Shown here: in pieces, positions 27,649 to 35,830 of the stretch | Layout of the letters: each line of letters opens with the position of its first letter | Position numbering within the stretch: position 1 is the stretch's first letter | Source of the DNA: Candidatus Aalborgicola bjergmarkensis | Lineage (GTDB): Bacteria; Pseudomonadota; Gammaproteobacteria; Burkholderiales; Burkholderiaceae_C | Length of the DNA stretch: 64,000 nt | Assembly (NCBI GenBank): GCA_016708725.1 | Contig: JADJFE010000006.1 | Coordinates: 1-64,000, forward strand | Reading direction: 5' to 3' | Notes under the pieces: generated by a model | Databases searched by the model: none | Seen by the model: the letters and a program-made list of their open reading frames with translations, nothing else | What the model was told of the DNA's origin: nothing | Program-made: the position numbers and the translations under genes

Positions 27649-28268
27649 GCGAACATCTCCTTGAGTTTATCCATGGCCGCCTTGGTCACCAACACCTTAC
27701 GGTAGTGCACCAGGGAGAGCGGATCCGCATAACGGGGTTCAACAACCTGAATATTCACCAGATTGCGGGATGCCAGATACAGATTTTCATCCACCTCATC
27801 AGCAATGACCAGGACGGACGCGAGGTTCATAGCTTTGAATCTGGCTGCCAATGGTTTGGTCTTGGGAGAATCCACTTTGAAAGATTCAACCACAGCCACA
27901 CGGCCTTCGCGGGCCAGCTGCGAAAGTATGGACGCCATACCGGCGCGATACATTTTCTTGTTGATCTTGTGTGCGAAATTTTCGTCCGGCATATTGGGGA
28001 AAATCCGGCCACCCCCACGCCACAAGGGCGACGAAGTCATACCGGCACGGGCACGACCCGTTCCCTTTTGCCTGAAAGGCTTCTTGGTGCTGTGATGAAC
28101 CTGTTCACGGTCTTTCTGGGCGCGTGTACCCTGGCGGGCATTGGCCTGGTAGGCGACCACAACCTGGTGTACCAAGTCTTCGTTGTAGGCGCGACCGAAC
28201 ACCGTTTCGGGGGCATCATACTGCGATGTCGCCTGTCCTTGGTCATTCAGGAGTTCGATTTGCATCAT
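27645..28268 (-). CDS. rplD: 50S ribosomal protein L4
   Basis: A 207-residue tunnel protein that in E. coli also represses its own operon. RPFRQKGTGRARAG-type sequence (here KKPFRQKGTGRARAGM) and SPLWRGGGRIFPN are diagnostic. The start overlaps the rplC stop; two consecutive ATG codons are possible starts. Confidence 0.96.
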   Translation of the reverse strand: MMQIELLNDQGQATSQYDAPETVFGRAYNEDLVHQVVVAYQANARQGTRAQKDREQVHHSTKKPFRQKGTGRARAGMTSSPLWRGGGRIFPNMPDENFAHKINKKMYRAGMASILSQLAREGRVAVVESFKVDSPKTKPLAARFKAMNLASVLVIADEVDENLYLASRNLVNIQVVEPRYADPLSLVHYRKVLVTKAAMDKLKEMFA

Positions 28269-28951
28269 TTCGCTCCCTTCGCAGCCACATTCTCGGCCCT
28301 GGCTTTGACAGCTGGACGAACGGACACAAAACTACCGGATGAACCGGGAATTGCCCCTTTGATCAACAGCAGCTGGCGTGCCACATCAACACGGAAAACT
28401 GCCAGATTTTGTGTTGTCACCGTGTCGTCACCCAAATGCCCGGTCATACGCTTACCCGGAAACACACGACCGGGATCCTGCGCCATACCGATGGAGCCAG
28501 GAACGTTATGCGAACGGCTATTACCGTGCGAAGCCCGTTGCGAACTCATATGGTGGCGCTTGATGGTGCCGGCATAACCTTTGCCAATGGTTGTTCCTTG
28601 CACGTCAACCTTTTGACCCTCGACAAATATATCGGTCACAGGAACAGCAGCACCTGCGGCGTACTTCGCCGCCGTGTCAGCACTTACACGAAATTCCTGA
28701 ATGATTTCGCCCGCCTCTACGCCAGCTTTGGCGAGATGGCCTGCGATTGGCTTTGTAACGCGCGAGGCCTTGCGCGCGCCAAATGTCACCTGCAAGGCAA
28801 CGTAGCCGTCATTCTCCTGGGTTTTGACCTGGGTTACGCGGTTGTTCGACACATCCACCACCGTGACGGGAACTGTATCCCCGTCGTCGGTGAATAGGCG
28901 CATCATGCCCACCTTGCGACCCAGCAACCCTAAGCGATTGCTAAGACTCAT
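28265..28951 (-). CDS. rplC: 50S ribosomal protein L3
   Basis: A 228-residue protein near the peptidyl transferase centre. GLLGRKVGMMRLFTDDG at the start and the HGNSRSHNVPGSIGMAQDPG segment identify it. The ATG at 28951 is preceded by GGAG in GGAGAAAATA; an upstream in-frame start at 29005 is less likely. It is first in the operon here: rpsJ, which usually precedes it, is not in the window. Confidence 0.96.
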   Translation of the reverse strand: MSLSNRLGLLGRKVGMMRLFTDDGDTVPVTVVDVSNNRVTQVKTQENDGYVALQVTFGARKASRVTKPIAGHLAKAGVEAGEIIQEFRVSADTAAKYAAGAAVPVTDIFVEGQKVDVQGTTIGKGYAGTIKRHHMSSQRASHGNSRSHNVPGSIGMAQDPGRVFPGKRMTGHLGDDTVTTQNLAVFRVDVARQLLLIKGAIPGSSGSFVSVRPAVKARAENVAAKGAK

Positions 28952-29064
28952 TATTTTCTCCGTAACTCCCGCCGCTGCCACTGCAATTGGCGACAACGTT
29001 TTCATGCGAGAGATTGTTGATAAAGCTTCACAAAATCACCCGTGTAATTTTTGCGAAGCCTTCC

Positions 29065-29070
29065 ATTATA
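29065..29070 (-). promoter_or_regulatory. Possible -10 box for the rplC operon
   Basis: A perfect TATAAT on the minus strand lies about 115 bases upstream of the rplC ATG in an otherwise non-coding stretch. No good -35 box is found at 16-18 bases; the nearest TTGAAA is 26 bases away. If used, the leader would be about 105 nt. Confidence 0.4.
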
Positions 29071-29160
29071 GCGAGAACTCGGCTTTTTCCCGGTAGTTTC
29101 AACAACTCAACCCCACAAACATTGCGGCTGAGGAGGTGTAAACATTTTCAGTGAGTTATC

Positions 29161-29234
29161 TGGAGGCGCGGATCAGAGTCGAACTGATCTAACCGGATTT
29201 GCAATCCGGGGCATAACCGCTTTGCTACCGCGCC
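29161..29234 (-). tRNA. tRNA-Cys (GCA)
   Basis: On the minus strand, a 74-base cloverleaf with acceptor stem GGCGCGG/CCGCGCC, anticodon stem CCGGA/TCCGG around a loop with GCA, and encoded 3-prime TCCA. A T-loop with TTCGACT is present. Confidence 0.95.
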
Positions 29235-29264
29235 GAGGTCATTTGCAAGCTACTAACAGCAACA

Positions 29265-29297
29265 AAAAAACAGGGAAACGATCAGTTTCCCTGTTTT
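29265..29297 (-). terminator. Rho-independent terminator between the two tRNA genes
   Basis: An inverted repeat AAACAGGGAAAC / GTTTCCCTGTTT (12 bp, about 5-base loop, within 29267-29297) is followed on the minus strand by a run of T (29268-29261). It lies downstream of tRNA-Gly, so it would separate tRNA-Gly transcription from tRNA-Cys or reduce read-through into it. Confidence 0.75.
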
Positions 29298-29303
29298 AAG
29301 AAC

Positions 29304-29379
29304 TGGAGCGGGAAAAGAGTCTCGAACTCTCGACCTCAACCTTGGCAAGGTTGCGCTCTACCAACTGAGCTATTCCCGC
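29304..29379 (-). tRNA. tRNA-Gly (GCC)
   Basis: On the minus strand, a 76-base cloverleaf: acceptor GCGGGAA/TTCCCGC, D-loop CTCAGTTGGTAGAG, anticodon loop with GCC, T-loop GTTCGAG and encoded TCCA end. Confidence 0.96.
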
Positions 29380-29398
29380 ATTCGATTTGCTGGGCCGC

Positions 29399-29408
29399 AT
29401 TGTAGCAA
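29399..29408 (-). promoter_or_regulatory. Probable extended -10 promoter of tRNA-Gly
   Basis: The minus-strand sequence TTGCTACAAT, an extended -10 form (TG, one base, TACAAT), ends 20 bases upstream of the tRNA-Gly 5-prime end; transcription would start roughly 12 bases before the mature tRNA. The -35 region is poor. Confidence 0.45.
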
Positions 29409-29543
29409 GAATCCTGCGCTTTTCGAGGCAGTCAGCAAGAAGTTTTAAACTTTCATTGGCAAAAATCTGCAAAGCCCTGGTGTAAGCTACTGAAAAACAC
29501 CCCATGACAGCCCACACTTCATTTTTGAAAGCATTGCACGTTT

Positions 29544-31175
29544 ATGCCAACCATCGTTATTCCCACCTCCCCATTTGACGGCCAACGCCCCGGTACATCA
29601 GGACTGCGCAAGAAAGTCACCGTATTTCAACAAACGCACTACCTGGAAAACTTTGTCCAGGCGTTGTTTGACGTATTGCCCGATGCCCGTGGCAAGACCC
29701 TTGTTCTTGGCGGTGACGGACGCTATTACAATCGCGTCGCCATCCAGACCATTTTGCGCATGGCCGCCGCCAAAGGCTATGCACAGGTGCTGGTCGGTCA
29801 GTCTGGCATCTTGTCCACGCCCGCAGTCAGCGCCGTGATTCGCCGCCACGGTGCCAGTGGCGGTATCGTGTTGTCCGCAAGCCACAACCCTGGTGGTCCG
29901 GACGGTGACTTCGGTATCAAATACAACGTCGCCAACGGTGGCCCCGCACCGGAGAAGGTTACCGAAGCCGTATACGCACGCACCCAACAAATACGTGAAA
30001 TCCATATCTGCGACAGCGCAGACCTGCCGCTTGACACACTGGGTAACTATCGCATCGAAGGCATGCAGGTAAGCGTCATCGATTCGGTAGCGGACTATGC
30101 GGCAGTCATGCGTGATCTGTTTGATTTTGACGCAATCCGCAAACTTTTGGCCAGCAGCTTTCGCTTGCGCTTCGATGCCATGAACGCGGTTGGCGGCCCG
30201 TATGCCAAGGCTTTGATCGAAGGCGAACTCGGTGCACCCGTAGGCACCGTGGTCAATGCGGTGCCACTGGAAGACTTTGGGGGGCTGCATCCCGACCCGA
30301 ATCCGGTCAATGCAGAAGACCTGATTGCCCACCTGTTTGCCGACGATGCACCCGACATGGGAGCAGCCTCTGATGGCGACGCTGACCGCAATATGGTCGT
30401 CGGGCGCAAATTCGTGGTATCTCCTTCCGACAGTCTGGCGGTACTGGCGGCACATGCCACTCTTGTGCCGGGCTACAAATCCGGCCTGGCCGGGGTGGCG
30501 CGCTCCATGCCTACCTCGACCGCTGTGGATCGGGTAGCCAAGAGCCTGGGAATTGCGTGTTTTGAGACCCCAACCGGTTGGAAATTCTTTGGTAATCTGC
30601 TCGATGCAGGCAAGGCTACGCTTTGCGGAGAAGAGAGCTACGGCACCGGCTCCAGCCATGTGCGGGAAAAGGACGGGTTGTGGGCCGTACTATTCTGGCT
30701 GAACCTGATTGCCGTCACCGGTCGATCGGTCGAATCTCTGGTACGCGGCTTGTGGGCCACGCATGGGCGTTGTGTCTACTCGCGCCACGACTACGAAGCC
30801 ATTCCGAGCGAACGCGCCGACGCCTTGATGCGCGATCTGCGCGCCAAGCTGCCCACGCTGGCAGGCACCACGGTTGCCGGTCAGTCCATTGCCATGGCGG
30901 ATGATTTTGCCTACACCGATCCGGTTGATGGCAGTGTGAGCCGGAAGCAGGGAATACGCATCATTTTGGTCGATGGTTCGCGTGTGGTGTTCCGACTCTC
31001 AGGCACTGGCACCGAAGGAGCCACGCTGCGCATTTATCTGGAGCGCCATGAACCCGAACCCAGCCGTCAGGATTTACCGGCCCAGGAGGCTCTGCGGCCA
31101 TTGATTTTCCTGGCTGAAACTGTGGCGCAGGTACGTGCACATACTGGCATGGACCAGCCCAGCGTGATGACCTGA
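29544..31175 (+). CDS. pgm: Phosphoglucomutase (alpha-D-glucose-specific)
   Basis: Interconverts glucose-1-phosphate and glucose-6-phosphate, linking glycolysis to glycogen and envelope sugars. The 543-residue protein has the active-site serine in SASHNPGG (about residue 113), the metal-binding DGDADR (about 277-282), a sugar-binding GEESYGTGSSH and the C-terminal phosphate-binding RLSGTGTEGATLR. The length matches the eukaryotic-like PGM1 branch also found in proteobacteria. It is a single gene between the tRNAs and the ethylmalonyl-CoA cluster. Confidence 0.93.
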   Translation: MPTIVIPTSPFDGQRPGTSGLRKKVTVFQQTHYLENFVQALFDVLPDARGKTLVLGGDGRYYNRVAIQTILRMAAAKGYAQVLVGQSGILSTPAVSAVIRRHGASGGIVLSASHNPGGPDGDFGIKYNVANGGPAPEKVTEAVYARTQQIREIHICDSADLPLDTLGNYRIEGMQVSVIDSVADYAAVMRDLFDFDAIRKLLASSFRLRFDAMNAVGGPYAKALIEGELGAPVGTVVNAVPLEDFGGLHPDPNPVNAEDLIAHLFADDAPDMGAASDGDADRNMVVGRKFVVSPSDSLAVLAAHATLVPGYKSGLAGVARSMPTSTAVDRVAKSLGIACFETPTGWKFFGNLLDAGKATLCGEESYGTGSSHVREKDGLWAVLFWLNLIAVTGRSVESLVRGLWATHGRCVYSRHDYEAIPSERADALMRDLRAKLPTLAGTTVAGQSIAMADDFAYTDPVDGSVSRKQGIRIILVDGSRVVFRLSGTGTEGATLRIYLERHEPEPSRQDLPAQEALRPLIFLAETVAQVRAHTGMDQPSVMT

Positions 31176-31476
31176 GTTTCCATTACGCCCCAATTGAGCT
31201 GTAAGTACCGAGGGATAAGCGGAGAAAGCTATAAAACATATAGCAACGCAATAAATTCCTACCCTTTGTGCAGCTGGCGCGCAGTCTTTGCGGCAAAATT
31301 CAGCCTTTGGATTACTTGAAACCCTGTGCGCCGCGCTCATGCAACCAGCGATTTTGCCTCTCCCGATGCCTGGCAGGGCTACAGTTTCCTACAGTTTCCA
31401 ATAGACACGCTTTGGCTGCGGCACAGCAGTCAAACTCTGAAAACCTCTCTTACCTCTCTTTATTCCAAGGCAAGCC
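31176..31476 (+). other. Intergenic leader of the ethylmalonyl-CoA cluster; contains one repeat arm
   Basis: No gene is visible. A repeat arm lies at 31192-31234. Two short tandem repeats follow: TACAGTTTCC twice at about 31380-31400, and ACCTCTCTT-like units just before the lyase start. A promoter for the cluster presumably lies here, but no convincing -35/-10 pair was found. Confidence 0.5.
31192..31234 (-). repeat. Dispersed repeat, single arm
   Basis: Read on the minus strand: ATAGC, 4 bases, TCCGC, then TTATCC, then CTTACAGC. It matches the arms of the two large copies with one change in the CCCGC core. It lies just downstream of pgm and upstream of the lyase gene. Confidence 0.6.
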
Positions 31477-32919
31477 ATGAAACTTACGCTGACCCACGAC
31501 GAAGTGCAGTCCTACTACAAGATATTGTCTGACTCCAATGCAGTTTTCAAGGCGGACTATCCCGCAGATTCGTCGGCGCGCCAGCCTGTGCATACGGTGT
31601 ATGGCGGGGCTAATCTGTTCAAGTCGGGTTTTGTTGCCAAGCTCGGCGAAAACGCCTTGAAGACGCTGGAAACCTATGCGCCCAATTTTGCGGTGTTTGC
31701 TCGCGTGCTTGATCTGCCAGGTGCCAGCACGTTGCCAGCCACTTCGCTGGAACTTACCAGTCTGAACGCTGCCTTGCAAGCCAATGCCGAGCAGGTGCGC
31801 CAGGCCTACCCGGCGGCGTGGCTGGCGTATACGGTCTATAACCGGGTGTTAAAGAAGCTCAAGACCGAACCCATCGAGGACAACCGCATCGACTTTGAAG
31901 ACGGTTATGGCAACCGCCCCGACTCCGAGGAGGATGACCATGCGATTGCCGCTGCCGAGGAAGTCGCCAAGGGCATGGCTGAGAATACCTTGTCGCCCTT
32001 TATTGGTATCCGGGTCAAGACATTTTCCAATGAGTGCAAGGCGCGCTCGATCCGCACACTGGACATCTTTTTGACACGTCTGGCCGAAAAAACCGGCGCC
32101 AAATTGCCGCAGAACTTCATTGTCACGCTGCCCAAGGTGGTCACCCCGGCGCAGGTATCCACCTTTGTGGACATTCTGGAGAAGCTGGAGACCCGTCTTG
32201 GTTTTGCCAAGGACAGCCTGCGCATGGAAATCATGGTGGAAACCACGCAGTCCATCATCAACCACAAGGGTGAGAACACCGTGCCTTTGCTGGTGGCTGC
32301 TGCCAAAGGACGCTGCCGCTCGGCGGTGTTTGGCACGTATGACTACACCGCTTCGTGCAACATCACCGCTGCGTACCAGAGCCATACCCATCCGGCGTGT
32401 GATTTTGCGCGCCATGTGATGCAGGTAAGTCTGGCCGGAACCGGCGTCACCATCAGCGATGGCGCCACCACCATCATGCCCATCGGGCCGCACAAGGCTC
32501 CCAAGGATGGTGTCCTGACTGCCTTGCAGATGGATGAAAACCGTGTCGTGGTACACCGCGCCTGGAAGCTGCACTTTGACAACATCATGCACTCGTTGCG
32601 CCATGCCTATTACCAGGGCTGGGATTTGAACCCCGCGCAGTTGCCCATCCGCTATGCGGCGATTGACACCTTCTTCCTGAGCGGTTTACAGGATGCCTCC
32701 GCACGTCTGAATGCCTTTTTGAACAAGGCAGCGCAGGCTACGCTGGTGGGCAATACCTTTGACGATGCGGCGACGGGCCAGGGTTTATTGAACTTTTTCC
32801 TGCGCGGCATGGCCTGCGGCGCGATTACCGAGCAGGAAGTGCTGGCCACCGGCATCACCCTGGATGAGCTGCGTTCACGCTCGTTCGTGCAGATCGTCAA
32901 CAACCGCACCAAGAAATAA
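31477..32919 (+). CDS. CitE/HpcH-like aldolase (DUF6986-type), candidate lyase of the ethylmalonyl-CoA pathway
   Basis: A 480-residue protein of the HpcH/HpaI-CitE TIM-barrel superfamily, far longer than ordinary malyl-CoA lyases (about 320 residues). An acidic segment IDFEDGYGNRPDSEEDDH (about 146-163) and MEIMVETTQSI (about 249-259) carry the carboxylates expected to bind Mg2+. Relatives have been annotated as phosphoenolpyruvate kinase or DUF6986, which says little about their reaction. It is the first gene of an ethylmalonyl-CoA cluster that otherwise has no beta-methylmalyl-CoA lyase, so cleavage of beta-methylmalyl-CoA to glyoxylate and propionyl-CoA is inferred from position. Fifteen bases separate it from mcd. 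Confidence 0.7.
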   Translation: MKLTLTHDEVQSYYKILSDSNAVFKADYPADSSARQPVHTVYGGANLFKSGFVAKLGENALKTLETYAPNFAVFARVLDLPGASTLPATSLELTSLNAALQANAEQVRQAYPAAWLAYTVYNRVLKKLKTEPIEDNRIDFEDGYGNRPDSEEDDHAIAAAEEVAKGMAENTLSPFIGIRVKTFSNECKARSIRTLDIFLTRLAEKTGAKLPQNFIVTLPKVVTPAQVSTFVDILEKLETRLGFAKDSLRMEIMVETTQSIINHKGENTVPLLVAAAKGRCRSAVFGTYDYTASCNITAAYQSHTHPACDFARHVMQVSLAGTGVTISDGATTIMPIGPHKAPKDGVLTALQMDENRVVVHRAWKLHFDNIMHSLRHAYYQGWDLNPAQLPIRYAAIDTFFLSGLQDASARLNAFLNKAAQATLVGNTFDDAATGQGLLNFFLRGMACGAITEQEVLATGITLDELRSRSFVQIVNNRTKK

Positions 32920-32934
32920 GCAAGGAACCCTACC

Positions 32935-34617
32935 ATGTCTGAGTTTCAACAAGACCGGCAAGACGCTGCACGCCATCTGGATGTGGCCAGTGCCCTGGTC
33001 AAAAAGTCCTTGCGCTGGGTGCGTGACCAGTCTCTGGGTAACAAGGGTTTGTCCAATGACCTCCTGGATAAACACCAACTGGCCTGTTTCGACTTGTCCT
33101 GGTGTGCGGCTGAAATCGCCGCCGGGCAATGCGCGCTGGATTACGCGCAGCGTGTCGGCGCCAGTGGCACGGACGCCAGCCTGGAGCAAGAAATTGCGCT
33201 GATTTTCTGTGCCGAAGCCTTGCACAATGTCCGTGGGCGCTTCACGGCGCGGCCCAAGAATTTTGGTCTGGACAAGACCGATATTGCCACCTTGGTCACC
33301 CCGGAAATCATCGACTTTTGCCAAAGCCAGCTCGATGTTCAGCGTCTCAGCGCCTTGGGAACTAAGGTTATCGGCATGCACGGCGCCAGTGGTGCATACC
33401 TATTGGGTGACGATGCGTCGATGATGCAGGATTCGTTCCGCAAACTCGCCACCAACGTGGTGCAACCCCTGGCCGAGGCTATCCACCGCGAAGACCTCAT
33501 CATCCCCAAGGAAATTCTGGAACCATTGACCGAAATGGGCTGCTTTGGCCTGTCCATTCCCGAGCGCTTTGGCGGCATCCAGAGCAACGACCACGAAGAC
33601 AATATGGGCATGATCGTCGTGACCGAAGAGTTGTCGCGTGGCTCGCTGGGAGGCGCGGGCAGCTTGATCACCCGCCCGGAAATTCTGGCACGCTCGCTGC
33701 TCAAGGGCGGCACAGAGGAACAGCGCGAAAAATGGTTGCCAAAAATCGCTGTGGCCCAACCCTTGTGCGCCGTAGCCGTCACCGAGCCGGATGCTGGGTC
33801 GGATGTGGCGGCGATGCGGCTAAAGGCGACCCGGTGTGAGGGCGGCTGGTTGCTCAATGGCGCCAAGACCTGGTGCACCATGGCCGGCAAGGCCGGAGTG
33901 CTGTTGGTACTGGCACGCTCCAACCCCGACCCGACGCTGGGCCACAGGGGCTTGAGCATGTTTCTGGTCGAGAAGGACTCCTATGAAGGGCATGATTTCG
34001 AGTACCATCAGCCCAAGCAGGGACAATATGGCGGCGTCCTGACCGGACGTGCCATTGCGACCATTGGCTACCGGGGTATGCATTCCTACGAACTGTTTTT
34101 CGATAATATTTTTGTCCCGGATGAAAATCTGGTCGGTGGCCCGGATGGCGAAGGCAAGGGTTTTTATTTCACCATGGCCGGTTTTGCCGGTGGACGCATC
34201 CAGACGGCGGCGCGTGCCACCGGCGTCATGCAGGCAGCATTTGAGCGTGCGGTGTCGTATGCGCAGGAGCGCAAGGCTTTTGGCAAGCCGATTGGCGACT
34301 ACCAGCTGACCCAGGTCAAGCTGGCGCGCATGGCGATGTTGCTCACGGTGTCGCGCCAGTTCACCTATGCAGTGGGTCGGCTGATGGATGAGGGCCAGGG
34401 CCAGATGGAAGCCAGCATGGTCAAACTCTTTACCTGCCGCACCGCCGAGTGGCTCACGCGCGAAGCCATGCAGATTCACGGTGGCATGGGCTACGCCGAA
34501 GAAACGGCGGTCAGCCGCTATTTCCTCGATGCGCGCGTGCTGTCGATTTTCGAGGGTGCCGAGGAGACGCTGGCACTCAAGGTGATTTCCCGCTCGCTAC
34601 TCGATAGCATCGAATAA
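32935..34617 (+). CDS. mcd: (2S)-methylsuccinyl-CoA dehydrogenase
   Basis: A 560-residue FAD enzyme that oxidises methylsuccinyl-CoA to mesaconyl-CoA. It is an acyl-CoA dehydrogenase (AVTEPDAGSDVAAMRLKA, GGMGYAEETAVSRYFLD, and IFEGAEE near the usual catalytic region) with an N-terminal extension of about 150 residues, characteristic of Mcd and absent from fatty-acid enzymes. Position between the lyase and mesaconyl-CoA hydratase supports the assignment. Confidence 0.88.
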   Translation: MSEFQQDRQDAARHLDVASALVKKSLRWVRDQSLGNKGLSNDLLDKHQLACFDLSWCAAEIAAGQCALDYAQRVGASGTDASLEQEIALIFCAEALHNVRGRFTARPKNFGLDKTDIATLVTPEIIDFCQSQLDVQRLSALGTKVIGMHGASGAYLLGDDASMMQDSFRKLATNVVQPLAEAIHREDLIIPKEILEPLTEMGCFGLSIPERFGGIQSNDHEDNMGMIVVTEELSRGSLGGAGSLITRPEILARSLLKGGTEEQREKWLPKIAVAQPLCAVAVTEPDAGSDVAAMRLKATRCEGGWLLNGAKTWCTMAGKAGVLLVLARSNPDPTLGHRGLSMFLVEKDSYEGHDFEYHQPKQGQYGGVLTGRAIATIGYRGMHSYELFFDNIFVPDENLVGGPDGEGKGFYFTMAGFAGGRIQTAARATGVMQAAFERAVSYAQERKAFGKPIGDYQLTQVKLARMAMLLTVSRQFTYAVGRLMDEGQGQMEASMVKLFTCRTAEWLTREAMQIHGGMGYAEETAVSRYFLDARVLSIFEGAEETLALKVISRSLLDSIE

Positions 34618-34639
34618 ATCGAATAAGGAAAAGTATTTT

Positions 34640-35827
34640 ATGTCGCAACCCATTCGTTTTACCCCCCAGGTCGAACTCTCCAGCAGTGTCAAGGTGGATG
34701 TGCAGCGCGCGCGTTACCCCCATTACGGGCGTTACCTGGAAGAGTTTGTTCCAGGGCAGGTGTTCGTGCACCCGCGTGGTTTTACTTTCGGCCAGTCTCA
34801 GATCGAGGCTTTTTCCCGCGCCTACATGCAGTGCAATCCGCTGTACCTGAACCGCGAATTTGCCCGCTCCAATGGTTTTGCTGCCACGCCCGCTTCGCCG
34901 CAGATGGTCTTCAATGTCGTGCTGTCGCTGGGTGTGCAGAACGACTCCGAAAAGGCCATGGCTAATTTGGGGTATTACGATGCACAGTTTTTGCGTCCGG
35001 TCTATGCGGGGGATACGCTGCGCGCCCTGACCAAGGTGATGGATCGCAAAGACCGGGGCAGTGGCAAACCCGGCATCGTCACCATTCGCACGCTGGGGCT
35101 GAACCAGCACGGTGAGGTGGTGTTGCAATACCAGCGCAAGATCATGGTGGGCGGGCAAGGGGATAGACCGCCAACCACGCCCTTGCCGACACCCGCCGAT
35201 GGACGCACACCCGACTTCCCCTGGGTCGAGGATGCACAGGTTTCCCTACCTGTTTTTCCAAAGAAATTTCCCGTTGATCTGGTGGGGCCGCAGGCCTGGT
35301 TCGAAAATTTCGCTGTGGGCGACATCATCGTACACGCCAACGGACGCACCATCACCAGTGAACATCTGCAGCAAACCTATGCCGTGGGCAACACCCACCC
35401 GCTGCATTTCGATAAGGTGTTCAGCACGGGCCTCTCAGGCAAGATGAGCGGTGAGCCTATCGTCTATGGCGGTCTGGTATTTGCCTGGCTTGAAGGCCTG
35501 GCCAGCCGCGACGTGAGCGAAAATAGCATCTGGGAACTGGGCTTCACCGAGGGCTACCACACCCAACCTGCTGTTGAAGGTGATACGGTTGCGGCACTGT
35601 CGCGCGTGCTGGCGGTGGAAGATGCTCCCGGAGCCTTGGGTGAGACGCTGGGCATCGTGACTTTCCAGTTGATCGGTGTCAAGAACATCAGTGCTGCCAA
35701 GGCGCTGGCGGCCTATGGTGAAGACCTGTTCATCAAGGAAAACGACAAGAAAGACCTGGGCAAAGAAAAGCTCGACGACAAGATTTTTGAAATCGAGCGC
35801 CGTCTGTTAATCAAGAAGCGGAGTTGA
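34640..35827 (+). CDS. mch: Mesaconyl-CoA hydratase (MaoC double hot-dog)
   Basis: Adds water to mesaconyl-CoA to give beta-methylmalyl-CoA. The 395-residue protein has two MaoC-like hot-dog domains (about 30-165 and 220-350); QIEAFSRAYMQCNPLYLN and VGNTHPLHFDKVFS mark the hydratase loops. It is longer than the Rhodobacter enzyme (about 343 residues), mainly through a charged Lys/Asp/Glu-rich C-terminal tail (about 360-395). Three bases separate it from ecm. Confidence 0.88.
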   Translation: MSQPIRFTPQVELSSSVKVDVQRARYPHYGRYLEEFVPGQVFVHPRGFTFGQSQIEAFSRAYMQCNPLYLNREFARSNGFAATPASPQMVFNVVLSLGVQNDSEKAMANLGYYDAQFLRPVYAGDTLRALTKVMDRKDRGSGKPGIVTIRTLGLNQHGEVVLQYQRKIMVGGQGDRPPTTPLPTPADGRTPDFPWVEDAQVSLPVFPKKFPVDLVGPQAWFENFAVGDIIVHANGRTITSEHLQQTYAVGNTHPLHFDKVFSTGLSGKMSGEPIVYGGLVFAWLEGLASRDVSENSIWELGFTEGYHTQPAVEGDTVAALSRVLAVEDAPGALGETLGIVTFQLIGVKNISAAKALAAYGEDLFIKENDKKDLGKEKLDDKIFEIERRLLIKKRS

Positions 35828-35830
35828 AAC

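Noticed and set aside
31379..31400. Direct repeat TACAGTTTCC upstream of the lyase gene, considered as a regulator site or CRISPR start
   Set aside because: Only two adjoining copies and no spacer structure; no CRISPR array or cas gene in the window.
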